Shown: in pieces, positions 1-10,439 of the stretch
Numbering within the stretch: position 1 is the stretch's first letter
How the letters are laid out: each line of letters begins with the position of its first letter
Origin: Dillenia suffruticosa
Taxonomy: Eukaryota > Streptophyta > Magnoliopsida > Dilleniales > Dilleniaceae
Direction of reading: 5' to 3'
Assembly (NCBI GenBank): GCA_033439265.1
Contig: JAVTVX010000004.1
Location: 16,195,701 to 16,259,700 of the forward strand
Length of the DNA: 64,000 bases
Notes under the pieces: generated by a model
Seen by the model: only the letters and a program-made list of their open reading frames with translations
Database searches by the model: none
Told to the model about the DNA's origin: nothing
Made by a program: the position numbers and the translations under genes

Positions 1-1391
1 AAAAAATTGACGGGTTTTTGAAAATTTTAAAAATTTATTTAGGCGATGAAATAAATAAAATATTCTATAAATCATTTCCTCTGAACCCTCTTTCCCTTCC
101 TTCAAAACCTCTCCTCTCCGCTCAAAGCTTTCGCTTGTGAATCAACCAAAATTTTCGTGAAGTAGGTAATCATATATTTTTTTAAAATAAAATTTAGATT
201 ATACTATATTTTGAAATATTTTAAATTTTCACAGTTTGTGCTCATTTTGGATGAATTAAACAAATGATGAATATTTTTACTGACCATGAAGAATCACAAC
301 CATCCTAGAGCAATTTGACTTTGAAAAAACCCAATCATCTGGTTTAGTACAGATTTAAGTACGAATATTATTTCTTTGTTTTCACACAATATTACTAATT
401 TCAATTTCATTTTTATTTTTGAATAATAATCCAAATTATTTGTATTCTTAATTCCCAACCAACAATCATTATCTTTACATGACTGCATCCAAAAGATAAT
501 ATTTTTATTTATAACAATTTTTATTTTTATAAATGGATTGACATACTCCATTCATAAAAGATAATATTTTTTTATAACCATTTTTATGAATAGATTGACA
601 TGAAAGTTGATACTGCAACTGAAGTATTTTTGGGACAGAAGATATGCTGAAGAGAAGAGAAAATATATAGTGATTTGATATGTAATATATATATTTTTTT
701 CTATTAATGTATCAATCATTCTCAATAATACAAGATGTTATATTATTTTAGTAATTTCTTTATTTTATAGTTTATAATATTTCCTAAAAAGTTAGCATGT
801 GTGGTAATCGTACAGTATGTGATAACTGACGAAATAGTAACATTTGCTAACGGATAAATGACTGTAGTAGCCGATGTAACATATGAACATATGTACTAAC
901 CGACCATAAATGACTAACCGACGATAAAATGTAACAATTGTGGTAATCAAATGGTAACGAGTGGTAATCGACGAAAAAGTTATAACATTTTCTAACATAT
1001 GAATAACTGTCTCTAAATGACAGTTATATTTCTTAATAGTTATCTGGTAATCGACGATAAAAGATAATATTTGTACTAACCGAGTGATAATAACAGAGTC
1101 ATAACTGAGTGGTAATCAAAATCAAGTAGTAACTGAGAAGTAACCAAATAGTAACTGACGATAAAATATAATAATTTATACCCATATTTAGCGTAATTTT
1201 ACCAACACTTTCTAACCGTTACTATAAATATACGACATGCTCCAACGGTGATTAAGATTGTCGGTATAAACTTATCCCAACTGGTGTATGGCCAACTAAA
1301 ATTCTATCCGTTGGAGAAGGATCTACTAACAGTTTTATTTGATTTACAGGATGATTTTTGTCTGTCTGAATAAGTCATTTATTTTGTAGTA
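1..1391 (+). mobile_element. Right end of a second CACTA (En/Spm) element, internally deleted
   Basis: This is the right-hand portion of a CACTA transposon that starts left of the window. Its terminus at 1382-1391 reads ttttgtagta, one base from the perfect end of the large CACTA at 49516-49525. The preceding ~100 bases match the same stretch of that element, including the block with 'ccaactaaaattctatcc' and 'gttggagaa'. Further in, 275-330 matches the start of the Transposase_24-like gene near 45450, and 375-560 matches 46915-47100. About 1.4 kb of the full copy is therefore missing here. Immediately right of the terminus, copia RNase H coding sequence resumes, so this copy inserted into a copia gene. 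Its own target duplication cannot be checked because the left end is outside the window. Confidence 0.8.
785..1170. repeat. Subterminal repeat array of the CACTA element
   Basis: Short, partly degenerate motifs of the kind 'gtggtaatcgacg', 'taaccgacgataaaa' and 'agtaacattt' recur every 15-30 bases. The same motifs recur near the right end of the large CACTA at 48840-49340. Subterminal repeats are the known binding sites of the TNPA-type protein in En/Spm elements. That role is inferred here from position and repetition only. Confidence 0.6.
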
Positions 1392-1692
1392 TCTCTACTA
1401 TAACAATCAAGCAGCACTTCACATTGCTACGAATCCAATTTTTCATGAACACACAAAGCATATGGAAATAGATTGTCATCTTGTTCGTGATCATCTCCAA
1501 GTTGGACTCATTCACACATCACATATTTCAACCCATAGACAACTTGCAGATATTTTTACTAAGAGTCTCACTTCTTGTGTCTTTCATTCACATTTATTCA
1601 AGATGGGCATAGTTGACATTTACGCTCCATCTTGCGAGGGGATATTGAAGCATAAAGAAGAAAACTATTATATTTCTAAAGTCCAAAAATGA
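1392..1692 (+). pseudogene. Ty1/copia RNase H, C-terminal fragment
   Basis: In-frame sequence from 1392 encodes the end of a copia polyprotein: an NNQAA block (usually DNQAA), a [10 protein letters not shown] block, HLVRDHL, and the ADIFTK signature at 1546-1563. This is the RNase H domain that degrades the RNA strand during reverse transcription of copia elements. The upstream part of the gene is absent because the CACTA terminus abuts it at 1391. The rest presumably lies left of the window, beyond that insertion. The first residue of the conserved DNQAA block is replaced. The reading frame stays open to the stop at 1690-1692, so this end is less decayed than the other copia element at 51430-51850. 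It is a non-functional fragment as it stands. Confidence 0.8.
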
Positions 1693-1958
1693 AATGGGGG
1701 AAATGGATAGTTCACATAAAAAAATGGTGGCGTACGTTGTTATGAAGTTTAGATTCTTTAACTTATTTTCATTTCTTTTTGTTGCATTTTGTTAGGAAGT
1801 TAGAATATTTTTGATTCCCTTTCTTTCTTTTTCTTCATTGCATTTTGTATGTATTTACAGCTATTGTATTCCTTTTCAATTAAAGAAAAGAAATTCAGAA
1901 CCCAAAAGCTCTTTTCCTCTATTTTGCTTTTTGCAATTCTTTCTTTTAAAGCTTTTCA
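1646..1958 (+). mobile_element. Putative 3' LTR of the copia element
   Basis: A purine-rich stretch (cgaggggat, 1635-1643) after the RNase H fits a polypurine tract. An LTR would then begin with TG at 1646 and could end with CA at 1957-1958, about 313 bp, just before LINE sequence starts. No second LTR is in the window, so the boundaries are inferred. Confidence 0.4.
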
Positions 1959-3078
1959 ATAGCCGTGAGGATGGTGGGTAAAAGTTCACAGCATCTCTCG
2001 GTAAAGTTTAAACACACTTTACTCCCATGTGGGTCACAATTTTCAAGGGTTCATGCAAAGTGTACAGCTGAAGAAAGAAGTGGCCTGTGGAGGGCATTAA
2101 TCGATGACAAACCGCAAGAAGGTCCTTCGATTGTTTGAGGGGACTTTAATGTCATAGTTGATGAAGGAGAAAAAAGGGGGGAAGGCCTTATAATGCAGCT
2201 GAGTCTTTGGATTTTATTTCCTTTATGGCTGATGCTTCTTTAGTGGATGGTGGTTTTTCGGGTTGCAAATATACATGGTGTAATAATAGGGAAGGAAGAG
2301 CGAGGATTTGGAAGCAGTTGGATAGAGTTTTGATCAATGACTCGATTTCAGATTTAAATTTGAATTTAGTGATTCGTCACTTGGCTCAGGATCCTTCGTA
2401 TCACTTGCGTGCTTTCCTTTTCAACCTGTTTGGACAATTGTAATTTCTGGACTGCTCATGAAAGCTTTATTCAAATTCTGAAGGAATATTGGAATATTAA
2501 TGTGGAAGGTTCTCCATTACAAATCCTAGTTGCCAAATTAAAAAACATGAAACATGTTCTTCGGTGCTAGACGAAAGAGGAATTTGGAGACATTTTTCAG
2601 TTAGTGACGAAAGCAGAAATGGAATTAAGACAAGCTAAAGAAATTTGACGATGTGTGATTCAACAGAAAATCAGATAGTCTTAATGAAAGCTGGGCGGAA
2701 TTGACGCGTGGCTTACATATTGAAGAGCAATATTGGCAGCAAAAGGCTAGAGTAAAATGGTTAAATGATGGGAATCGAAATACTAAATATTTTCATTCCG
2801 TTGTCAAGGAAAAAAGGGCCCAAACAGCAATACATAGAGTGAAGACTTCAGCAGGTCGTTGGATTGATTCCGAAGAAGAAATTGGCGGGGAGGGCATAGG
2901 ATTTTTTTCTTCCTTATTCTGAGAAGAGTTGGGAACATATATGGGGAACTTGCCTCATCTTGATTATCCCACTTTATCGCTGGAAGACAAGGAAAAATTG
3001 CAAGCAATTCCAATAATAGGGGAAGTCCGAAACACTCTCTTTGCAATGGATAAGGCTATTGCTGCTGGCCTGGATGGA

Positions 3079-3454
3079 TTTTCTGGTGCTTTTTTTCAAG
3101 ATAGGTGGGAGGTAGTAGGGGAAGATGTTTATAAGGTATAGTGGTAAGATTTTTCTGTGGTGCCGATGCTCCTTGGGCTATTACATCCACATCTTTGATC
3201 TTAATTCCGAAGGTTAGTTTTCCTCCAACTAATTTATGCAATTTCACAAATAAAATTCTGTCAAAATTTTCTGGTGCTTTTTTTCAAGATAGGTGGGAGG
3301 TAGTAGGGGAAGATGTTTATAAGGTAGTGGTAAGATTTTTCTGTGGTGCCGATGCTCCTTGGGCTATTACATCCACATCATTGATCTTAATTCCGAAGGT
3401 TAGTTTTCCTCCAACTAATTTATGCAATTTCACAAATAAAATTCTGTCAAAAAG
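3079..3454 (+). repeat. 188-bp tandem duplication inside LINE reverse transcriptase
   Basis: The block from 'ttctggtgct' at 3081 to 'aaaattctgtcaaaa' near 3266 is repeated from 3269 to about 3454, an offset of 188 bases. The copies are almost identical: a 2-bp 'ta' difference near 3136 and very few substitutions. The near-identity suggests the duplication happened after most of the LINE's decay. Confidence 0.9.
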
Positions 3455-3848
3455 CTTGGCTATTCGACTTTCGGAGTTTCTTCCTACTCATTTCCCCCAC
3501 AGCAAAGTGGGTTTATTAAAGGTAGGGTGATTTTAGATAATTATTTGTTGTCCCAAGAGTTATTTCTAACATGAGGAGGCGGAGTAAAGGTGGTAATGTT
3601 GCAATTAAGCTTGATATCGGGAAAGCTTATGACTAATTGTCATGATTTTATTGATTAAAATGCTTCGGATGATGGGATTTGGTGAATGTTTCATCAATAT
3701 GGTTTTGAGATTAATTTCTAACCATTGGTTTTCGATGAATATCAAAAGAGTAAATAAAGGTTTTTTTTATTGTTTTTTTAAAATCTTCTAGAGGTCTTCT
3801 GCAAGGTAATCCTTTATCCCCTAGTCTCTTCGTAATTGGAGCTGATTT

Positions 3849-3865
3849 TTTTTTTTTTTTTTTAA
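3849..3865 (+). repeat. Poly(T) tract in the LINE
   Basis: A run of about 17 T interrupts the reverse transcriptase coding region just after the GLLQGNPLSPSLF block. It is probably a slippage expansion and contributes to loss of frame. Confidence 0.6.
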
Positions 3866-4232
3866 TCCCGCAGGCTTAATGAGTTGGTGTATAAGTGTGG
3901 TTTTCTTCCATTTAAAGTGCCTAGATCATGCCCAATTATCACTCATTTGACCTATGCAGATGATATTATTATTTTTTCTGGTATTTCAAGACGATCCCTA
4001 GGATTTGTGATGGAAATTTTGAGGAATTATGAACGACTGTAGGGGTAAAAAAGTAATTCAGCTAAAAGCTGTTTTTTGTGTCACCCAAGCCTTCCTGTGG
4101 CAAAGAAGAATTTAATAACCTAGATGAGAGGTTTTTCTCATAAACTCTCTCCAATTTGTTTTCTTGGATGTCCAATTTTTGTAGGAAGAATGAAGAATAT
4201 TTATTTTGCTGAGCGTATAAATTCGGTGGCAA

Positions 4233-4445
4233 AGAAAGTAGCTTCATGGAAAAACAATTTTCTTAATGATGGTGGAAAATTGATTCTTATCAAACAGGTA
4301 CTTAACTCTATTCCGATCAATATTCTGGTGGCTGCTTAAGAAAGTAGCTTCATGGAAAAATAATTTCATTAATGATGGTGGAAAATTGAATCTTATCAAA
4401 TGAGTGCTTAACTTTATTCCGATCAATGTTCTGGCGGCTGCTTCC
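4233..4445 (+). repeat. 106-bp tandem duplication inside the LINE
   Basis: The block containing 'gcttcatggaaaaa' at 4241 recurs at 4347, an offset of 106. It covers 'ttaatgatggtggaaaattg' and 'attccgatcaat' in both copies. The copies differ at about ten positions, so this event looks older than the 188-bp duplication upstream. Confidence 0.88.
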
Positions 4446-6195
4446 CTTCCAAAAGGAGTGATTCATGAGTTGGAAAGGGTTTGTGCTAAATTCTTTTGGA
4501 GAGCTTTGGAGGATAAATCAAAGTTTCATTGGCTAAAATGGTCAGACTTATGTCACCTAACCATGAATGGAGGTTCGGATATTCGGCCTCTTAATTTGGT
4601 TTATGATGCTTTTTCTTGCAAATTGTGGTGGAATTTCTGGCTCCGAGAATCTTTATGGTCTCGTTTCATGGGGGCAAAATACTCCTCTAATTGTCATCCT
4701 TGCTTGGTGGATGTTTCTTATTGTACTTCATACATCTGGAAACGATTGGAAGAGGGTAGAGACTTGGTGGAAAATAAACTTGGATTTTATATGAAGGCTC
4801 AGTGAGTTTTTTTGGTATGACAATTGGTTAGGTTCAGGTGCTTTATTTCTTCGGCTTGACCATGTGGGTGATCACCTTGTCCGAGACTTTATTGTTGATG
4901 ATGGTTGGGATCGATCTCTTCTTGAGCAATGGCTGCCAGGGGAAATTGTCCTAGAAGTTTTGTCCAAGCATCCTCCTTCTCTTTGAGGCCGTGATATTAT
5001 GGTATGGTTGCTAACTTCCTCGGGCAAGTTTACAGATAAATCAGCTTTTCTCTCGCTTTACAATTCCTCAAATTCGTCATAGCTTTCCAAATACATTTGA
5101 AGTTCTTATATCCCTCTCAAGTTCTCTTTCTTAATGTTAGGATCCTGCGGAATTGTCTCCCTTTATTTGCATCATTGAAGGATATTGGGATTCAAGGGCC
5201 TTTTAAATGTTTATGTTGTAGCAGTCCTACATCGGAAGAATCTTGTGATCAATTATTTAGTAATGGAGAGTTAGCAAGCCAATTGTGGAATAGATTTGCG
5301 TTAGCCCCAGGAATTCAAACAGCTGGTGTCAGTATTAGAGTAAATATATTTAAGTGGTGGAGCTCCCATATTCTTCCATTTATCATTTGTTGGATCATTT
5401 AGCGAGCTCGCAATATTGCTTTCTTTGAGAATGTGATCAATCGGTGGGAGATGGTTGAGAGGAGAATTTTTCAACATTTGAAGATGCTTTATGTCTTCAA
5501 ATTTTTGATAGATAATGATTTTATTTCATGGGAGCAATTATGGACTAATGCGTGTGCTGGTAATTTCTGAAAGTCTTATTTCCTTATTGTTTGGAGCAAT
5601 CCCCGAATTGGTTATCAATTAAAGGAAATCTGGGAAAGGGTGAAGGGGGAGGTATTATTTGGGATTTTATGGGAAATTTCATTTTCGCTTTTGCTTGTAA
5701 TTTTAAGAATGTTTTGAGTCTGCAAGCAGAGGCAAAATCTATGGTTTTTGGTCTCCAACTATGTGCATCCCACTTTTTTTCTAATGTGCATATTGAATCA
5801 GATTCTTTAATTTTGGTGAAGATGATGCATGAGCTATATAAGGTCCTGTGGTTGATTCGTAGAGAAATGGATTTTACTTTGGAACCGAAGCATTTGATTT
5901 CGTCTATCACTCATTGTTATAGGGAAGTCAACAAATCTACAATTCTCTAGCAAACTTTGGACTGGATTGTAATTCAATTTGTATTTTTTCAGAATTTTTG
6001 CTTCTTCCATGCTTAACTAAAGGTCATTTGAAATTAGATCGTATGGCTTTACCATCTATTAGAATAGCAAAATAATTTTAGTTTTTTGGTTGGCTTTAGG
6101 GGGTAAGGTTTATGTCCCCCTCCATTTTTTTTTGTATATCAATAAAATTTGACTAGCATCCCTCCCCTTCTGGGGATTGCCTCTTAAAAAAAAAT

Positions 6196-6734
6196 ATGAA
6201 CATGAAAGATAGTTGAACATGGAAATAATAATAATATGAGCCCTAATAGTCTATTATTTTTATTAAAATATTATAAAAGGTTGGTTTTATATAGAAAACA
6301 TATAGTTATAAATATGAAAATATAAAAATAAATAAGTTAAATATTTTTGTAGTATTTCTAATAAAGACAAATGTTCTCATAATATTTTCTAATAAAATCA
6401 AATATTCTCATAATATAATAAAATTATTGATTTGATTTGATTTTGATACATAATATATTCTAACAAAGAGAATGAAATAAAATTTCTAAAATACTACTTT
6501 ATTTGCTAAAATTAATATCAAATATAAAAGATAGTCCCCGACAATAGTATAAATATGTTGGTATACGTAAATATATGTGTTGTGCATATAGTGTCTTGAT
6601 ATTGAGTGTATGAGTAAATTTGAAGAAACAGAGGATGGACTCACCAGAAATATGTAGGCAAATGAGTACTAAGTGTCTAGGACAATCACCAAGTGAATAG
6701 CTTAATTTTGCCCTAGAAAAATTAAGTACATTCA
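6196..6734. other. AT-rich spacer, no feature seen
   Basis: AT-rich sequence with short direct repeats (for example 'tctaataaa' and 'tctcataat' near 6355-6415). No coding potential, RNA gene or element boundary was recognised. Confidence 0.5.
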
Positions 6735-7112
6735 ACTTATGGCTTAGACAGATTGACTCATGGAGTGAACAGGTTGACCCAAGTAGAGATTGAACATAAA
6801 GCAGAACCTAGTTCACCATTTGACCCGGGAAAGGCTATATAATCTTAACTCACTACAGGTTGACCCATACAAGGTGTACGTTGACCCATTGTACACTTAG
6901 ACCAAAGTTTAGTAAGCCTTAGATCAACCCTCGCAAGAAATGACATATTTATATAAGGGTTAGAAAACCATAGGTCAACCTACTAGGAAGGTCAGGTCGA
7001 CCCACCTTAAAAATTCTTCAAACAAGTCAACCAGAGCCAAGAACCATTCGACCTAAGCCTAAGATAGCTAAAAAAGGATACCACAAGTCAACCCATACAT
7101 AGAATAGGTAGA
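6735..7112 (+). repeat. Degenerate GTYRACC heptamer array, left half
   Basis: About eleven copies of GTTGACC, GTCGACC, GTCAACC or one-base variants occur in this stretch, mostly followed by C or T. They run in one consistent orientation at roughly 30-base spacing. The array continues at 17530 on the far side of the gypsy element, which split it. Variation is concentrated at the two central bases, as expected if an ancestral GTCGACC lost its CpG by deamination. See the matching right half. Confidence 0.7.
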
Positions 7113-7117
7113 CTCAA
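7113..7117. repeat. Target site duplication CTCAA, left copy
   Basis: ctcaa directly precedes the TGTAAC start of the 5' LTR and is repeated at 17503-17507 directly after the 3' LTR. Confidence 0.93.
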
Positions 7118-7166
7118 TGTAACACCAACTATATATTAAAAAAAAAAAAAAAAAAAGAGAAAAATC

Positions 7167-7191
7167 GAATTAGGGCTTAAAGCCCTAATTC
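7167..7191. repeat. 25-bp palindrome in the 5' LTR
   Basis: gaattagggctt-a-aagccctaattc, with perfect 12-bp arms and a single-base centre, just after the poly(A) tract. The same palindrome is at 14434-14458 in the 3' LTR. The reverse-strand solo LTR has a different inverted repeat at the equivalent position (26472-26502). Confidence 0.88.
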
Positions 7192-7599
7192 TTCCCCTTT
7201 CTCTATCTCTCCCTCTCTTCCTCTCTCCCTCTCTCCCCGACTTTTCCCCTTCCCGTGACCCGCCGCTGTCCCTCGCCGAGTCCGCGGCTCTCCTCCACCG
7301 CGATCAACCACCACCACCACCATCTCACTCTCACTGTCTCTCCCTCTTTCCCTCGTTCTCACTCTCTCTCTACCTCTCGCTGCTCTCTCTCTATCCCTCC
7401 GTCGCTCTCTCCTCCTCCCGCAAGCACACACCACCGCGCTCGACAGCGGCTCCCCTCTCCCCTTCGCGCGCGACTGCAGCTTGCGTTTCCCCACGCGAGC
7501 GTGAGCACGCGATCGCGCGACCACACGACCTTGCGCCTGGGCACGAGCTGCATGATCCCTGCACCAGCTCCGGTGCTGCCTCCTTGATCTCCAGCGAGC

Positions 7600-8060
7600 C
7601 CTGCATGCTACCCAGCGTGTGAGCCAGCGCGACCCAGCACGAGCCAGCGCGTGGCCCAGCGCGCGAGCCAGCGCCACCCAACGCGAGCCAGCTCGCGACC
7701 TAGCGCGAGCCAGCTCGCGACCTAGCGTGAGCCAGCGCGCGACCCAGCTCGTGACCCAGCGCGACCCAGCTCGCGACCCAACGAGAGCCAGCTCGCTACC
7801 CAACGCGAGCCAGCGCACGAGCCCAGCGCAAGCAGTGCGCGACCCTCTGCACGAGCCTCTGCGTGCCCTAGCATGCCCCAGCACAGGCTCCCCTGTGCCA
7901 GTGCGCCCTCCAGCATGCCCCAGCAAGAGCACAGCGCGCCCCAGCGCGCGATCCACTGCTCGAGCGTGCCCCAGCACGAGCGCGAGCGCTCCAGCGCACG
8001 ACCCACTGCGCGAGCACTCGATCCAGCTCGCAAGTGCGAGCCCTAGCCACGCGGCCCAGT
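7600..8060 (+). repeat. GC-rich tandem repeat block in the 5' LTR
   Basis: Imperfect repeats of roughly 12 bases built from 'cgcgacccagct' and 'cgcgagccagcg'. The equivalent block in the 3' LTR (about 14895-15345) has a different copy arrangement, which accounts for much of the length difference between the LTRs. Strong GC bias and lack of stops produce open frames of 100-326 codons on both strands. Confidence 0.82.
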
Positions 8061-9054
8061 CCGGCCCGCGGCCCACCAGACCCATCAGACCCGTAGGCCC
8101 ACCAGGCGGCCAGCCCATCAGCCCGCCAGCCTGCGGCCCACGAGCCCACGACCGGCTTTCCCCTTTGAGAGCTCACCTGCATCTTCTGTACTGCAGGTAA
8201 CGACTATATTTGGTTGAAGTTCTAGGGTTTAGTGTTAGAAATTTAGTTGTTTCTAATATAATTGAAATTTGGTAATATTATAGGTTTTAGACCAGGTTGA
8301 CGGGCGAACGAAAGCTAAATCTGGAAATTTGAGAAAACCCTATGTGAGAGATGCAACCTTTTCAACATTTGAATTAATTCTATCGAAAGTAGATCGAATT
8401 TAGATCGAGAGTTACATAATATATTGAAATGTGTGACATTCGAGGAAAAATAGACAAAAAAATGAGAAATATTAGAAACTTGACCATTGGTGAGTCAGAT
8501 GATTCGAAATTGAGGAAACGAGAATCTATGACGAAGTTTTGTAAATTAGGTGGGAGAAATTTGGAAGGGAAAAATTGAAAATCCCTGATTTGGCCTTTAT
8601 TTGATATTAAATGTTGATAATCTGATTTAAGTTGACCTTTTGGAGACTCGAGCGGTCAGATCCGATTTGGCTTGTCAGTAGGGAGTGACTTCCCTCCACT
8701 CCCCTCCCGTAGACAGTGAGTAGGACTCTAATCTCTTGCATAAAATAGTAAAACGTATTTTCTGTCGCATTTTCGATGAAACATGCTTTGATATGCATTC
8801 GTTGACGTGTGATATTAAATTTAGAAATCTGTTTTGTGATTTTTGGAGTGTCTTGAATTATATTTACAATGACTATGCATCCATGGTTTGAAATGAAACA
8901 ATAATTGTGCTATTACTTGAAAATGTATAAATTTCATTTTATACCGTTGCATTGATATGCTGTTTTGAAATGAATTGAAGAGACGTATTGGCACGCAAAT
9001 TTAAACTACGTGGGTTGGATGCCCACTAGTTATGTGATGATGTGATGATACTTG

Positions 9055-9120
9055 TGGGACGTTGTGCCCTGGGACGTTGTGCCCTTGTGATATTATGGGA
9101 CGTTGTGCCCTTGTGATATT
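9055..9120 (+). repeat. Short minisatellite in the LTR (gggacgttgtgccc units)
   Basis: Three copies of 'gggacgttgtgccc', the later ones followed by 'ttgtgatattat'. The 3' LTR has the same cluster near 16350-16415 with small changes. The solo LTR has a related ~32-bp array at the equivalent place (24740-24920), so the feature is conserved across the family. Confidence 0.72.
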
Positions 9121-10213
9121 ATGATGATTCCATAGCTACGAAAGGCGTTTGTAGAGGCACGGGTTGCCCAGATACGCTTCCGCAGGAGGTATCCGCAAAC
9201 GTCATTTATTCTAAAGGCTATAGGCGCGGCCGGTTGAATCCACGTAGGGGGAGGACGTTTGTGACGCCACCGTCTAGCACCGGGCGGGGTCCTATACACG
9301 TTGATGAGTTGGCCCCAGCGAGCTCATGGCCAACGTCGGGGTAGAGAGCGTTTTAAAGTCTATGCATAATAAAAACCCCCGACGCGCATGTCCTTGGTCA
9401 CGGTTGACCTTTGCCGGGACTATTTTTGGCTCGCTTTGACATTACTTGATTTTAAATGGATGCATATATGCTTGTTATCGTGTGATTGGTTAAATGATTT
9501 CAAATTTGTTAAACATATCGTGTTTTGTCGTGAAATGTAAATTTTTGTTTCAAATGATGTTATTTGACACTCCAATTGTTCACCTATGCTATTTATGCTG
9601 GATATTATCCCCCTCACTCACTGAGTATCTTCCCATGATACTCACCCCTCTATTTTCTCTCCTCAGATAGGTTTATTGTGATAGAGCGACGTTACAGGCT
9701 CTAGAGCGGAGTTGGTATTTCCGACGGTAAGATTTACTTTTAATTTAGCTTCGACCCTGCGAGGTCTTGACATAGAGGTCCGTAGTTGGCCATGTACTTA
9801 TTTCGGGATGACTGTATAGTTTAACTCTCATATTTCATTTGCATTGAGGCAATTGTACGTATTTGAATGTTACTTGGGAAATGTGTTATCCATTGTATAA
9901 ACTTAGGTCCGCTCGGTATAGCGGCTGCTCATACTCTAGTTGGGCAGGATAGTAGAGGTCTGTGGCTAGGACTGTTAGAAACTTGTAGCCTTGCATTATT
10001 CTGGATGCTGGCGGTGGTGTTTATTGATTTTGGAGAGGCCGGGATGGCCATTTATTTAAATTATAGATTGATTTTGATTATACAGGTTTAATTGTACACG
10101 GGAAACCTCCGATTTATGTGGAGGTTCTGTCCGATTTTCTGTAAAAATACAGCCGGCATCTTAGGGCAACGGGCGGCTGTTCACGATCCCGGTTTGGGGC
10201 GTGACAGTTCTAT

Positions 10214-10225
10214 TGGTATCAGAGC
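10214..10225 (+). promoter_or_regulatory. Primer-binding site (initiator tRNA-Met)
   Basis: tggtatcagagc lies 7 bases after the end of the 5' LTR. It is the standard plant retrotransposon site complementary to the 3' end of initiator tRNA-Met, which primes minus-strand DNA synthesis. Confidence 0.93.
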
Positions 10226-10439
10226 CTCTAGGTTGAGCGCTATATAGGAAGAAAATCTTGAAAATATTCCCGAGTGTCTTTGTGTTTAAAGTCCTCGATG
10301 CATGAGAGTTTCATACAGTCATTTATATCCCTGCATATGGTCTTAGGAATTGAGTTTATCTATTTTAGGGGGTTAGATACTAATTCTTATCTAACCTAGC
10401 ATTTCTTTATTTTCAAAGAAGGAACCAATGGAGATGGTT

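Larger units (their letters stand above)
2095..5950 (+). pseudogene. LINE ORF2 remnant: endonuclease, reverse transcriptase, RNase H
   Basis: This is the decayed ORF2 of the LINE; intact ORF2 proteins nick target DNA and copy the LINE RNA into it. The endonuclease motif GDFNVI is at about 2139-2157 and the YTWCNN/LDRVL block at 2264-2331. Reverse transcriptase follows: a KLDIGKAYD block near 3605, GLLQGNPLSPSLF near 3795, and the catalytic LTYADDIIIF at about 3946-3978. A zinc-binding RT-associated region (RNCLPLFASL, then CLCC) lies at 5140-5225. A plant LINE-type RNase H (GIIWDF, LQAEAKS, ESDSL) lies at 5650-5820. Several in-frame stops and frame changes interrupt each domain, so no functional protein is possible. 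Confidence 0.88.
1965..6195 (+). mobile_element. 5'-truncated LINE (non-LTR retrotransposon)
   Basis: A plant L1-type LINE remnant whose order is endonuclease, reverse transcriptase, zinc-binding region and RNase H. It starts inside the endonuclease domain, as 5'-truncated LINEs normally do, and abuts the copia LTR. The 3' end is marked by 'ctggggattgcctctt' followed by a short A-run at 6187-6195, fitting target-primed reverse transcription. Many stops and frameshifts show it is long dead. No target duplication was found. Two internal tandem duplications are listed separately. Confidence 0.88.
7118..10206 (+). repeat. 5' LTR of the gypsy element
   Basis: 3089 bp, TG...CA. From the start it contains a poly(A) tract, a 25-bp palindrome, a CT-rich stretch, a GC-rich tandem block (about 7600-8060), an AT-rich middle, a short minisatellite (9055-9120) and a 3' part with 'ctcactgagtatcttcccat'. 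It differs from the 3' LTR at scattered bases and in repeat copy number. The long open frames on both strands of the GC-rich block are composition artefacts, not genes. Confidence 0.93.

Noticed and set aside
7177-8118. 313-codon reverse-strand open frame (and 326 codons at 14444-15424) in the gypsy LTRs
   Set aside because: The frames lie in a GC-rich tandem repeat where several frames on both strands are open at once. The encoded strings are Ala/Arg/Gly/Ser repeats with no family resemblance.
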